From Drechmeria coniospora (taxonomy: Eukaryota; Ascomycota; Sordariomycetes; Hypocreales; Ophiocordycipitaceae), in assembly GCF_001625195.1 (NCBI RefSeq), contig NC_054391.1, positions 6,273,157-6,337,156 of the forward strand: 64,000 bases of DNA, in the 5' to 3' direction. Both the position numbers and the translations under genes were made by a program. The notes beneath the pieces are model-generated. The model was not told where the DNA came from and did no database searches. It saw nothing but the letters and a program-made list of their open reading frames with translations. Positions within the stretch are counted from its first letter, which is position 1. Each line of letters opens with the position of its first letter. Below are positions 11,760 to 23,844 of the stretch, in pieces.

Positions 11760-14551
11760 ATGGCGACCGCATCGCCGACCCCCATGGCCGCCGGCCCTGG
11801 TCCCGTTCCCGCACGGAGGACATCGCAGCGCCAGGCCCTGAGACGCCCTCCGTCGCGTCCGACCCTGGACAGGAGCGACAGCTTGTCGGCCTCGGCCGGA
11901 GGGAGCCAGTCGCGACGGCGGCAGCAGCATCGGCAGCAGCAGCAGCAACAGTACGACGACGACAGCTCCGAGGATGAGATCCCCGTGCCCATGAAGCTCA
12001 GCGCTCTCACCAAGGCCCTCCTCAACGACGGCGTGCCCGACGCCGTGGCGGGGCCGGCCTCGTCGCCGCAACCGAGACGACGGGTCAGCCCGTTGAACGC
12101 AACCTCGATCGCGAGCTCCGGCTCCGGCTCCGGCTCCGGACCGTCGGCCGTCCGTGAGCGGCGCCACCTTCGGTCGGGAAGCGTGCATGCGGCCGATGGT
12201 AGCCGGTCGTCGTCGAGGGCGCCGAGTCGAGAGTCGAGCCCCGTGAGGAAGCGGGTCGTCCGTCTCAGCAACACGCCCCAGAGCCTGAACCAGATGCAGC
12301 CTTCGCACGGGCGCTCGACCTCCACGTCCCGCGGGCCCGTCCTTCAGCGTCCGAGCATCCCGCCACGTCCGCCGAGCCGGGCGAGCATGCGCGACAGGTC
12401 CATGGTCGCGGCCGAGGAGAGGCCCGCGTCCCGCCAGGAGCAGCGATCCGACGTCAACACGCCCGCCCACGGCGAGCGCATCGTACGCATCGCCTCGGGG
12501 TCTGCCTCGGCCAACCGAAGCCGTCTCGCCTCCTCCGGCCCCTCCTCCGGACGCTCGACCTCGGCAGTCGTCGACAAGTCGTCGTTCGAGGTCGAGCACG
12601 AACCGCCCGACGGCCGTCCTCTCGGTCACGGCAGCGTCTCGCGCCAGCCCTCGACGAGGAGCCGAGCCGAGGACAATGGTCAGCTGCAGAGCTCGATGCG
12701 CGTCAAGCGCGTCGGCAAGATCCCCGGCAGCTTCCTGAGCGGCCCGGCGAGGCGTGGGAGGAGGCGGCAGAGCGAGGAGGATGTCGAGGACCTCGCCCAG
12801 GCCGATCATTTTCTCTCGAGCCAGCAGGATCCCGCCCAGGCTCCGTCGGACGAGCCTTTGTACTACGCCGATGGCATTCGCAACTTCAACTCGGGCAGTC
12901 CCGTGAGCGGAAGCGCGGCGGCGCGGGCCATCCATCGGCGATACGCCTCCAACGCCGATCTTCGGGACCATGCCGGCTCGGCGGCGCCGGCGTCCGGGCT
13001 CGACAGACCGTCGCCTCGCCCGGTCCCACCGCTGGCGAGTGGTGTCGAGGAGCCGATGCCGGTGCCCGTCGTGCCGGTTCAGGTGCGGATGCGCGTCGCC
13101 GAGATGCCGTCGGTCCATGACCAGGAGAACGCGGTGGCCGCCGAGGGCAAGCGCTCCCGGATGTCCGTCGAGCGCGTGGCCGAGTCGGTGCCGGAGAAGG
13201 CGCAGCGACCGCCGAGCGCCGTCAAGCCGACCTCGCCGGCGCGGAAGCCCCTCGCCGCCGTGACGAGCAACACGCCGCACCGGCAACCGCACCAGCCGCC
13301 GCCGCCGCACCGACCGCCGCCCAAGATGTCCGTCCTCGACGCCGCCACCTCGACGACCGGCGCCGCCGCCGGCGCCACGACGCAGCAGGCGAAGCAGCGG
13401 AGGAACGTGCTGCGGGTCAACGGCAGATGCTACACGAGGCTCGACTGTCTCGGCCGAGGCGGCAGCGCCAAGGTCTACCGAGTGACGGCCGAGAACGGGA
13501 ACATGTTTGCGCTCAAGCGCGTCTCCCTCGAGAACGCCGACGAGACGACGGTCAAGGGGTACAAGGGCGAGATCGACCTGCTCGGCAAGCTGTCCGCCGT
13601 CGACCGCGTCATCAAGCTCTTCGACCACGAGATGAACGCCGAGAAGCAGGTCCTGACCCTGGTGAGTTGCCTCCCGCCGCCCGCGCTCGCTCCCTCGTTC
13701 GTCATCGTCGTGCTGACGCCGCAGCCCCGCAGCTCATGGAGATGGGGGAGCTCGACCTGAACAAGCTTCTCTCCTCGCGGCAGAACCCCGAGTCCGCGAG
13801 GTTCGACCCCGTCTTCGTCCGCTTCTACTGGAAGGAGATGCTCGAGTGCCTCCAGTCCGTTCACCAGTACGACATCGTCCACTCCGACCTGAAGCCCGCC
13901 AACTTCGTCCTCGTCCGCGGTCGGCTGAAGCTCATCGACTTTGGCATCGCCAACGCCATCCAGACGGACGAGACGGTCAACGTCCACCGGGAAACCCAGA
14001 TCGGCACCCCCAACTACATGTCGCCCGAATCCCTCATGGACGCCAACAACCCGCGCGGAGGTCGACTGCCCGGCCGACCGAAGCTTATGAAGCTCGGGAA
14101 GCCGAGCGACATCTGGTCCCTCGGCTGCATCCTCTACCAGATGGTCTACGGCCTGCCGCCCTTTGGCCACATCGCGAACCAGATGGCCCGCTGCCAGGCC
14201 ATCATCAACTGGGATCACCACGTCGAGTTTCCCTCTCGCGCCATGGGCGGCGTCCCCGTGCCACCGTCTCTCGTCCGCACCCTGCGACGCTGTCTGACGC
14301 GCGAGATTCACATGCGCCCGACCTGCGACGAGCTCCTCCACGAGACCGACCCGTTCCTCTACCCGGCCGAGGTCGGCGGCAGGGACTTGCCCATCGACGA
14401 GGATTCGTTTGCGAGAATCATCCACCACGTCATCGCGAGGTGCCGCGATCGCATGCCGACCGAGGCCGAGGGCAGCCTCCTGCCGCAAGCGTACTGGTCG
14501 AGCTTCAGGAAGGCCACGACCAACCGGACGGGCGGGGGCCGGTTGGAATAG
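11760..14551 (+). CDS. MPS1: MPS1/TTK-family dual-specificity spindle checkpoint kinase
   Basis: Kinase of the spindle assembly checkpoint and, in yeast, of spindle pole body duplication. Two exons, 11760-13661 and 13733-14551, give 906 residues. Residues 1-545 are a Ser/Arg/Pro-rich disordered arm. The kinase domain runs from about 548 to 830: glycine loop GRGGSAKVYRV, ATP-binding Lys in FALKRVSLE (586), catalytic Asp in VHSDLKPANF (686), metal-binding LIDFGIANAI (703), activation segment IGTPNYMSPES. The wording of loop and activation segment is that of the Mps1 family, and an insert NNPRGGRLPGRPKLMKLG follows the activation segment. The frame is open upstream to an ATG at 11478. I prefer 11760 because a T/C-rich leader directly precedes it, but the longer form (about 94 extra residues) is possible. 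Confidence 0.94.
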
Positions 14552-15138
14552 GGAGCGGAGGAGACGAACCATGGGACCGAGCCTTGGCCATGGAAGCCTT
14601 GTTTCACGCAGCCTTGCTTCATCCTTCTTCGGATGCTTCATCTTCTTTGTCATCTCATCCTTCTGCGCGACCTCGTCTCTGCCGTGAGCTTGGAGCCGGA
14701 AGGGAAGGGGGACGGCGTCCATCTATTGCTTCGTGCCTTGGCGTTGCGGCGTTTGATTCTTGCCTTTCGTTTGCATATAGCAACTATACCTACATCCTTT
14801 GCAGCGCATGATATATTCTACTCGCCGTCACCGACGGCCCGCATCCGCTTGCCTTCCGCCTCCCTTTCCCCCTTCTTTCTTGCATGTATCTGCCGCCCCA
14901 ACTCCCACCAGACGATGTGGATGGAATGGCTTCATGAGCTCCCCGGTTGGATTATATATTGAAAAGGGGTAATTGTACAGCCAGCTTCGCGCTGGACGAT
15001 GATACACGCATGCATGGTCCGCAAGACGCTCTGTCGCTCGACGTGCTCGCACGACGTGTCGGTATACCTGCCTCTCCTCCCCACGCAGCCTTACCCAAAA
15101 GCCCACCCCCCATCCGTGGGACACCAGCTGCTTCCCTC
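14552..15138. other. convergent intergenic region, MPS1 and bL21m
   Basis: Probable 3' UTRs and terminators of two convergent genes. It includes AT-rich stretches such as gattatatattgaaaagg at about 14949. No gene is supported. Confidence 0.5.
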
Positions 15139-15783
15139 TCAAGCATCGAGGCCGCCGTCATCCAGGTTCTTCAGGCTCAGCTCCGAGATGCGCAGTACGG
15201 TGTAGCGGTGCTTGCTCTTGGCCTGCCTCTTCCTCCGCTGCCGCCGCTTCTTCTTGATCTTGATGCGCAGAGGCTCTGACTCGGTCCCCAACACGGTGGC
15301 GCGACACTCAAAGACGCGCTCGTCGACGTGGGGGGCGCCCTTCATCGTGTAGTCGCGGCTGCCGATGACGCTGGCGCGGTTGAGGCGAAGCACGTCGCCG
15401 GGGAGGACGCCGGGCATGCGGAACGGCAACCGGATCTGGTCACCCTCCTGCACGAGGTAGGGGAAGCCGTGGATGTGGACCGTGATGTAGTGGCCCGGCT
15501 GGGCGACGAGGAAGGGGAGGAGCTGGCGGACCGAGTCGGCCACGGGCGTTGGCGGCGCCTGCGGGTGGCTCTTCTTGAAGGCCAACGGCCGCACTTGGCC
15601 ATCTGTGGGGTTGGCCGCATTGTTGGCGTGCGGCGACGCCTGCTTCTCCGCCGGCTCGATGATGGGCGTCGTGTTTGCAAAGGTCCGTCTGCTGTGCAGA
15701 GCAGGCGTCGACAGTAGGGGGGCGAGGCGAAGGCACGTCGACGGCCGGAGCGCCCGCACGCATGGGAAGAGAATCCCGCTCAT
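15139..15783 (-). CDS. MRPL49: mitochondrial large-subunit ribosomal protein bL21m
   Basis: Component of the mitochondrial 54S ribosomal subunit. A single exon encodes 214 residues. The first 35 residues are basic, hydroxylated and free of acidic residues, as in a mitochondrial presequence (RALRPSTCLRLAPLL). The bL21 fold follows from about residue 85: FLVAQPGHYITVHIHGFPYL, QIRLPFRMPGVLPGDVLRL, then the lysine-rich segment IKIKKKRRQRRKRQAKSKHR seen in bL21 proteins. It is transcribed divergently from NSA2, with about 550 bp between the two starts. Confidence 0.93.
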   Translation of the reverse strand: MSGILFPCVRALRPSTCLRLAPLLSTPALHSRRTFANTTPIIEPAEKQASPHANNAANPTDGQVRPLAFKKSHPQAPPTPVADSVRQLLPFLVAQPGHYITVHIHGFPYLVQEGDQIRLPFRMPGVLPGDVLRLNRASVIGSRDYTMKGAPHVDERVFECRATVLGTESEPLRIKIKKKRRQRRKRQAKSKHRYTVLRISELSLKNLDDGGLDA

Positions 15784-16331
15784 CGCTGGAGGAGGGGGCC
15801 GTCAATTCTCTCGACCTCGATTGGAGACGGTGTTGCCGCTTGCCACGGCCTTTGGGACGTTGGGCCAAAAGTTGAGTTGGAGGCGAGGAAGGCGATCGGC
15901 AACCATGGCGGTAGCGGGAGCTACAGCAAGTAAGTAGAGCGAGAATAGAGGGTCGATGCCGGCCGGAGAAGCGTGGTGCCGGTCGCCGAGGAAATAATTT
16001 CTCGGCCCTCCGCTGGGTGTTGGAGCGATCAGGGTGGCTGGCCAATCAACCCCACCCCTCACCTATTTCTGCCGCTCCGGCAATCAACCGGCCTTTTCGC
16101 TCGTCGTCTTACGGCGGCGAAATTTCCATCCTCATATGTCCGATGGTAATTCATCACCCGCAAATCCACCACCACCAACCACACCACCACCTGTCGACGC
16201 TCGCTCGCAGCAAGATTCCCACTGCGCTGTGCAAAGCCCGGCCCTCCCCAGCCGAGCAGCGTCCATCCTCCCCGAGGCGGACAGGCAGCATCGAGATAGC
16301 CTAAAGGCGGTGCGGAAGAAAGCCGGTCACG
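15784..16331. promoter_or_regulatory. divergent promoter between bL21m and NSA2
   Basis: About 550 bp separate the start codons of two genes for ribosome proteins. A CCAAT box (ggccaatcaac, near 16041) is visible roughly midway. Both starts are preceded by C-rich DNA. No other gene is present. Confidence 0.45.
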
Positions 16332-17189
16332 ATGGTAGGTTTGAATGCCGGCTTGAATGCCGGCTCCTCTCTTCTCGCGGCGTGAATGCCTCGCTGACAG
16401 TCGATGCAGCCTCAGAACGAGTACATGGAGAGGTGGCGCAAGCTGCACGGCCGCCGCCTCGATCATGAAGAGCGACTGCGCAAGCGGACGGCTCGCGAGG
16501 GCCACAAGGCGTCCCAGGATGCGCAGAACCTGCGCGGCCTGCGGGCCAAGCTCTACCACAAGAAGCGACACAACGAGAAGATACAGATGAAAAAGGCCAT
16601 CAAGGCGCACGAGGAGCGCAACGTCAAGACGGCCGACGAGAAGGAGCCGTCGACGCCCATGCCATCGTACCTGCTCGACCGGACGAACCCCACGACGGCC
16701 AAGGCGCTGAGCAGTGCCATCAAGAACAAGCGAGCCGAGAAGGCGGCGCGATTCAGCGTGCCGCTGCCCAAGGTCCGCGGCATCAGCGAGGAGGAGATGT
16801 TCAAGGTCGTCAAGACGGGCAAGAAGATCCAGAAGAAGGCGTGGAAGCGGATGGTGACGAAGCCGACGTTTGTCGGCCAGGACTTCACCCGCCGCAACCC
16901 CAAGTACGAGCGCTTCATCCGGCCCATGGGCCTGCGCTACAAAAAGGCCAACGTCACCCACCCGGAGCTCAACGTGACCATGACGCTGCCCATCATCGGC
17001 GTCAAGAAGAACCCGCAGAACCCCATGTACACCCAGCTCGGGGTCCTGACCAAGGGCACCATCATCGAGGTCAACGTCAGCGAGCTCGGCCTCGTGACGG
17101 CGGGTGGAAAGGTCGTCTGGGGCCGTTTTGCCCAGATCACCAACAACTGCGAGAACGACGGCTGCGTCAACAGCGTGCTGCTCGTCTGA
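16332..17189 (+). CDS. NSA2: NSA2, 60S pre-ribosomal particle assembly factor
   Basis: Nucleolar factor of the 60S pre-ribosome, needed for 27S pre-rRNA processing. It shares a fold with ribosomal protein eS8. Two exons give 260 residues: the first is only the ATG (16332-16334), followed by gtaggt, and the second runs 16410-17189. The join gives [20 protein letters not shown], the invariant family start. The C-terminus [20 protein letters not shown] and [13 protein letters not shown] is nearly identical across eukaryotes. An ATG at 16404, immediately before the acceptor, is in frame but would add a residue (MQPQNEY) and lies inside the intron. The gene faces bL21m across a shared promoter. 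Confidence 0.95.
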
Positions 17190-18250
17190 GTCGCCGGCCT
17201 GTCGCTCGGCGGAAGTCTGCTCCGCTCTGCCAAGACGAAGATGGAGCGCCGTTTGTCACATTGCATGCAGTTGGCGTTTGGGGCGTTGGGGGTCGCATTC
17301 AAACACACATAAAGGGACGACGTCCATCGCTTGAGGACAGCCCTCGTTTCACTCCTGCACCTTCCCTGCGGAGGGGCTAGGGCATTGATGCTAGGAAGGG
17401 TTGGCAATCGTCAAAAATGGGTATCTGGATACATGCGGGTACAGGCAATTCGAATCATGTTCTCGTTGTTCGTCTCGTTCGTTGCCTTGCGTAGCCGAAC
17501 CTGACGCGTTTCCCTCGAGGCTCGGTTGCTCCTCTCGAACAAGAAATGGCACAAAATGAGCCGGAGCGTCCTCGTTGGTCTTCCTATGTATCTCCGTTGC
17601 ATGTATGTCGAGTTTCCTGCGTTTCATTCGACATATATCCATCCGTATGGTATCCATCCGTATGATATCCATCCGTATGGTATTCATCCGTATGGTATCC
17701 GTCCGTATGATATCCATCCGTATGCCAGTCTGCCATCCAGCAGAGCATTCCATCAGCCAGCTCGGTGCCCCTATGAGTAAGCAGACATATCCATAGTTGA
17801 CGCAAACACCGGATGTCGGCGCCTCCGTGTGCATTCAAGTACATGTGCTGTAGAGTTGGGTGCGGGTTTGGATTTTTTATGCTTGCCAGTTTCATGTTCC
17901 ATGGTAGTATTGTTGGTATTGTTGTAACAGTAATGCACCGTTCACTGTAGTACGGAATAAGTACTGTCGAGGTTGATCAGGGCCATGGCATAGCGCCAGG
18001 GTCGATTCGAGTTAGTGCCGCCGCCAATGCGGGCCGTGGACCCTGTTCGTCCAAGGAGTCGGGCGGTGACGGACAAATTATTTTCTGCCCGACAAAACCT
18101 GCTGAGCCATTCCCCTCGCTCTGCGTAAAGGCTGTACAACATTGACTGGCCATCACCCTTCCCCTCCCCCTCCTCCTCTCCCTCCAATATCTTTTACATC
18201 AACACCAGCACCTTTTCGAAGCCGATTTTTTTTTTTTGCATCTAGGCACC
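17190..18250. other. intergenic region between NSA2 and PRMT1
   Basis: No gene is supported. It holds a 15-bp minisatellite (about 17635-17735). Near 18225-18239 a T-run directly precedes the PRMT1 start in what should be its 5' UTR. Confidence 0.5.
17635..17735. repeat. 15-bp minisatellite, about six copies
   Basis: Tandem copies of tatccatccgtatgg with single changes (gtattcatccg, gtatccgtccg, gatatccatccg). Each unit holds five codons, so open frames run through it in several phases. They are by-products of the repeat, not genes. Confidence 0.85.
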
Positions 18251-19915
<1,665 letters not shown>

Positions 19916-20669
19916 GCTCCTCGTCGCTCCTCCTTGGCGGATCGAGGCCTGCATCTTTGGGTCGGGCGGGGTACGTGAACGAGCACGTACCGAGGTAGAC
20001 GAGGGGGCACCACGGCGCATTTCATTTTCTCTTGTTCAGGACATCCATATCGATTGCATTGCACCTTCGATGGGGTGGCATTTGTTTTGTCAAAATGAGG
20101 AAGATTTGAGGATAATCGGCATGGACGCGGCGTGACAGATGAAAAAAGATACCTTGGATGAGGAAGGGGGGCTTGGCCAGATAATCGTCAATGGACCGGC
20201 ATCTCTGCGTACCTTTCCCCTTGTGCCCAACGACCTGCCTTGTTTCACTTTTGCCCCATTCGCTCGCCCGCACCTCGCGCGGAGGAGCTAGGTCCGTCCG
20301 TCCGCCTACGGCAGCGGCATCTACCGGCGAATACGTGGTATACTCTTACATACGTATCTTGGTCGTGTCAAGAAAATGACAGTAGCCTGCGGTGCCTTCC
20401 CACGTCGAGTCGTCGAGTCGACGTCTGTTCGAAACGATTCAATGCTTTTATGATTCTCCCCGCTCACCCGTGCGTATTGAGCGTCATCGACTGATCGGCC
20501 TTCCCATCGTCCACCCACACCCCGGATCCATCGACTCCTTGTCTTGCCATTTCAAAATCATCATCCTCTGTGAATCCTGACCCTGCGTGCCAGCAACCTA
20601 TCGCCAGCGCGTGTTGCTTTTGCGCCGGGGCATGGCGTGGCGGCCGCCTCGTACCGACAGCCCGTCGCC
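19916..20669. other. convergent intergenic region, PRMT1 and PCM1
   Basis: Probable 3' UTRs of the two flanking genes. No coding frame with natural composition and no repeat were recognised. Confidence 0.5.
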
Positions 20670-22357
20670 CTACGAGCCGAACTGTCTGACGATGCTGGCC
20701 ACCTTGCTGGCGAGCTCGTCGGCCTCGGACCGCGTGGCCGCCTCGGCGTAGACGCGGCACGCGTTCTCGGTGCCGCTGGCGCGGGCAAAGGAGCGGCCCG
20801 ACGTGTACTTCTTGACCACCTGGTCAATCTCCTCCTGGGCACCCGGCGGGTGGCTGAGGCGCCGCTCGGCGTCGGTCGCCTGGAAGAGGTCCTTGTTGCC
20901 GACCTCGACGCGGACGAGCCGGTTGGGCAGGTCGGCGTAGGTCATGGCCCAGTCCTTGAGGGTCCAAGACTTGTGGGCGAGGATGACCTCGACGAGGAGC
21001 ATGTCGGTGATGGCGTCGCCGACCGTCTGGTTGATGAGGTCGCCGACGGCCGCGAGCGTGTCGAGCGCGTCCTTCTGGGCAGGCGACTGCGGTTCCTTCT
21101 CGTGGAAGATGCGCATCGCCTCCTGGGAGAAGACGACGGTGCCGTGGCCGTTGGCCTCGAAGTAGACGCCCACGTCGAACTGGCAGGCGGCGTGGTGCAG
21201 GTGCTTGACGCCGGTGGGGGTGAAGACGACGGGGAGGTGCAGGTGCTTTTCAATGTAGCTTGTGCTGGCGCCATTGGCGTACGCCGTCTGGACAACGCCG
21301 ATGCGGACCTCGTCGTCGAGGCCGGCCGAGTGGATGAGGTTGCCGATGAAGGAGGCGGCGAGGGAGGAGATGCGGTCTCCGTCGAGCATGAAGAAGCCGG
21401 TGTCTGGGTCGATCCAGTAGTAGATGAGCCGGTCGGCATCGCCGTCAAAGGCGCAGCAGCGAGCGCCGGGAACAGGCTTCGGGTTCTGAGGCGCGCGCTG
21501 CTTGGTCTTTACGAAGTCGGCACCGCACTGTACCTCCCTGTTAGTGGCCGGCCGGACCATCGCTCTCGTTCGTGGGGTGGCGGTGGGGAGCTGGTTACCT
21601 CGAGGTTGAGAACCTCGGGCCGGAGGACGTCGTCGTTGACAACGTTGACGTCGAAGCCGGTCACGTCCTTGGGGATGAGCTTGAGCATCTCGGCGAACTT
21701 GGGCCCGCCGACGCCGTTGGCGCAGTCGACGGTGAGCTGGCCTTGGATCTTCCGGCCTCGCAGGGCGCGGACGAAGGCGTCGGAGAACTTCTCGTAGTAG
21801 CCGGCCTCGCTGGTGTGGCCGTACGACTTGGGCGTGCCCTCGGTGTTGACGCAACGGGTCAGGTAGTGCAGCTGGGGCGTCGTGAGAATCTTGTAGTCGG
21901 TGTGCTCGGTGCCGGTGGCGTCGAGGGCCGCGGCGAGGGCGACGACGAGGCCGTGGCCGGAGGGACGAGTGTCGCGGCCGTAGACGACGCGGCCGGGGCT
22001 CGATAGGTCAATCTTCAGCTGCTGAGCAAGTGCTTTGAAGCAGTCGAGCAGCTCTTGGTGGGTGGAGCAGTTGACGAGGCGGGTGGCGTGGGCCTCCCAC
22101 TCCTGCTCCAGCATGTCGCCCATGGGATCGACAATCTTGACACCATTGTCCATGGCCGGGTTGTGGCTGGCCGTCATCATGACGCCGATGGCCTGACCGT
22201 TGAGCTTGCGGCTTCGCAGGCCGGCGAGGAGACCGACGCGGAAGGCGACGCCGGTCAAGAGGTCGGCCTTCATGCGGAAGCCAGCGGTGCCATACTTGTA
22301 CGTCTGGCCTTCGACGATCGGGTACCTGGCCGAAGCGGCGAGGATCTGTTCGTCCAT
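20670..22357 (-). CDS. PCM1: phosphoacetylglucosamine mutase
   Basis: Interconverts GlcNAc-6-phosphate and GlcNAc-1-phosphate in the UDP-GlcNAc pathway that supplies chitin, N-glycans and GPI anchors. Two exons on the minus strand, 22357-21599 and 21527-20670, give 538 residues, close to the human (542) and yeast (557) enzymes. Visible sites: KYGTAGFRMK substrate loop; phosphoserine loop GVMMTASHNP with Ser64; metal-binding DGDAD (Asp281, 283, 285); C-terminal phosphate-binding RASGTENACRVYAEA. The acceptor is the gtacag before CGADFVKTKQRAP. An unspliced reading would insert a foreign stretch before CGADF. A run of 15 G lies about 150 bp upstream of the start. Confidence 0.95.
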
Positions 22358-23844
22358 GGCGTCGTCGGCGGTGATGTTGGCAGAGTTGCAAGTTTGTCAA
22401 CGGTGAGCAAGACGAGGTTGGGCGTTGATGTTGATGCAGTGGTGTTCGGACGAGCTGGAGGTCGCAGGCCGGCTAGAAGGACGCAAGGTGGGGATGGGTA
22501 GGTGGAGGGGGGGGGGGGGGGACGGACCGTACGTTCCCGGCGGCACTGAGCGTTGGTATGGAGCCTCGAATCGACAGGGTATGTGCAATTGCACTGTAAG
22601 CTCGACTCGGCTCAGGTCAGCTCAGCATATGTGAACGATCTGCACGACAAGTATTCGTATGGTAACGGTTTTTCGGTGGCTTTATCGTTTGATGCAGCGG
22701 GAGCACAAAAACTGGGATCAATACGAAGCTGAAGCGGAGATGGGCGAGGGGTTGGTCGGCCACTGCCATACGAACTTGTGCGTAGTAGTATTACTGCACA
22801 GTAGGTGAACGGAGTACTGTAAGTACAACTACAGTACATGTATTACTTGTACTGCATACAGGACACACGCATAGTACGGATAGGTGTGCCGACAATATCA
22901 TGGCTACAGTATACCACCGCACACGTAAGTACACCTACACATGCATACTGCAGTAAAATCGGATACCTACCAGGTACTCCATGGGTGTGCCAATAATATC
23001 GCAGCTAAGTTCAGCATACTCCGTATTACTGTATATGTAATTACAGTACCTACTTAGGAGGACATGTGCCTGCAAATTCATGTTTTTGTTACGAAGTCGT
23101 CTGTACAAAGTCCCCCCCCATGTAAGAGTTGTATCGGTACATGTACTACAGTACATTCGCAAAGCACAGTGCAGTGTAGTGCAGTTTCGCACGCTTATAC
23201 GGAGTACTTTGCCCTGACGTGATTTCCGTGGATACGAGCGCCAGTTGTTCCTACCTGCATGCACCTGAACATGGCCACCGCCGCCTCCGTCAGATGAATT
23301 GTGGGAAGGTGCTCTCTCCTAGGAGTACATATTATAGTAATTGCTTCATGTACTGGTACCGACGGGACGAAGGGGTTTTATCTGGCCATCCTCGTAGGAG
23401 TACCTCCTCAACCGTTCCAGCCATTAGGTAGCAGGTATCACCCGTCTCAGGCGGCAGGTCCCCACCGCCCTTTTAGCGGCTGCCCCACCTTTGCATGCAT
23501 GCTGCCGTCATTCAATGGCAAGTGAACGTCCCGTGTTTTCGGCATGACCAACCAGACTTTGTCCAGTCCATGAGCAAAAGGCATCGCGGTTTGCCGTGTT
23601 GTTTACACCGTGCTGGCTTGCTCCAAGCACTAACACCACGAACATCAGCGTGGCAAAGGCCAACTCCGTGCAACCTGCTGGACTCGCTTGCTCGAATTTG
23701 GCCTCCTTTTTGAGTGATTGACTTGACTGTGACGTTCTCCTTGGAGCAATTCTTTTTTTTCCGCCTGTTCTTTTCTTCTTTAACATCACCGTTCGTCGAT
23801 TCATCAGCGTGAGACGCTTCCATGAACGTCGTGCAACTGTCGTA
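22358..23844. other. divergent region PCM1/MUS81 with G-run and GTAC block
   Basis: A run of 15 G (22507-22521) lies in the PCM1 promoter. From about 22780 to 23215 is a GTAC-word block. The rest, including a T-rich leader ending near 23780, shows no supported gene. Confidence 0.5.
22780..23215. repeat. GTAC-word rich intergenic block
   Basis: Repeated ggagtactgtaagtac, tacagtacatgta, ctccgtattactg and acggagtac words with no coding content. Confidence 0.7.

Noticed and set aside
11577..13628. 683-codon antisense frame opposite MPS1
   Set aside because: Shadow frame with repetitive Arg/Gly composition; the kinase is on the plus strand.
16404..17189. NSA2 start at the ATG of 16404
   Set aside because: The family starts MPQN; the 16404 start gives MQPQN and lies inside the intron. 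The ATG at 16332 with intron fits exactly.
17526..17834. Protein-coding frames through the HPYGIHPYD repeat
   Set aside because: They are by-products of the 15-bp minisatellite and exist in several frames and on both strands.
20637..21797. 386-codon plus-strand open frame opposite PCM1
   Set aside because: Antisense shadow of a strongly conserved enzyme.
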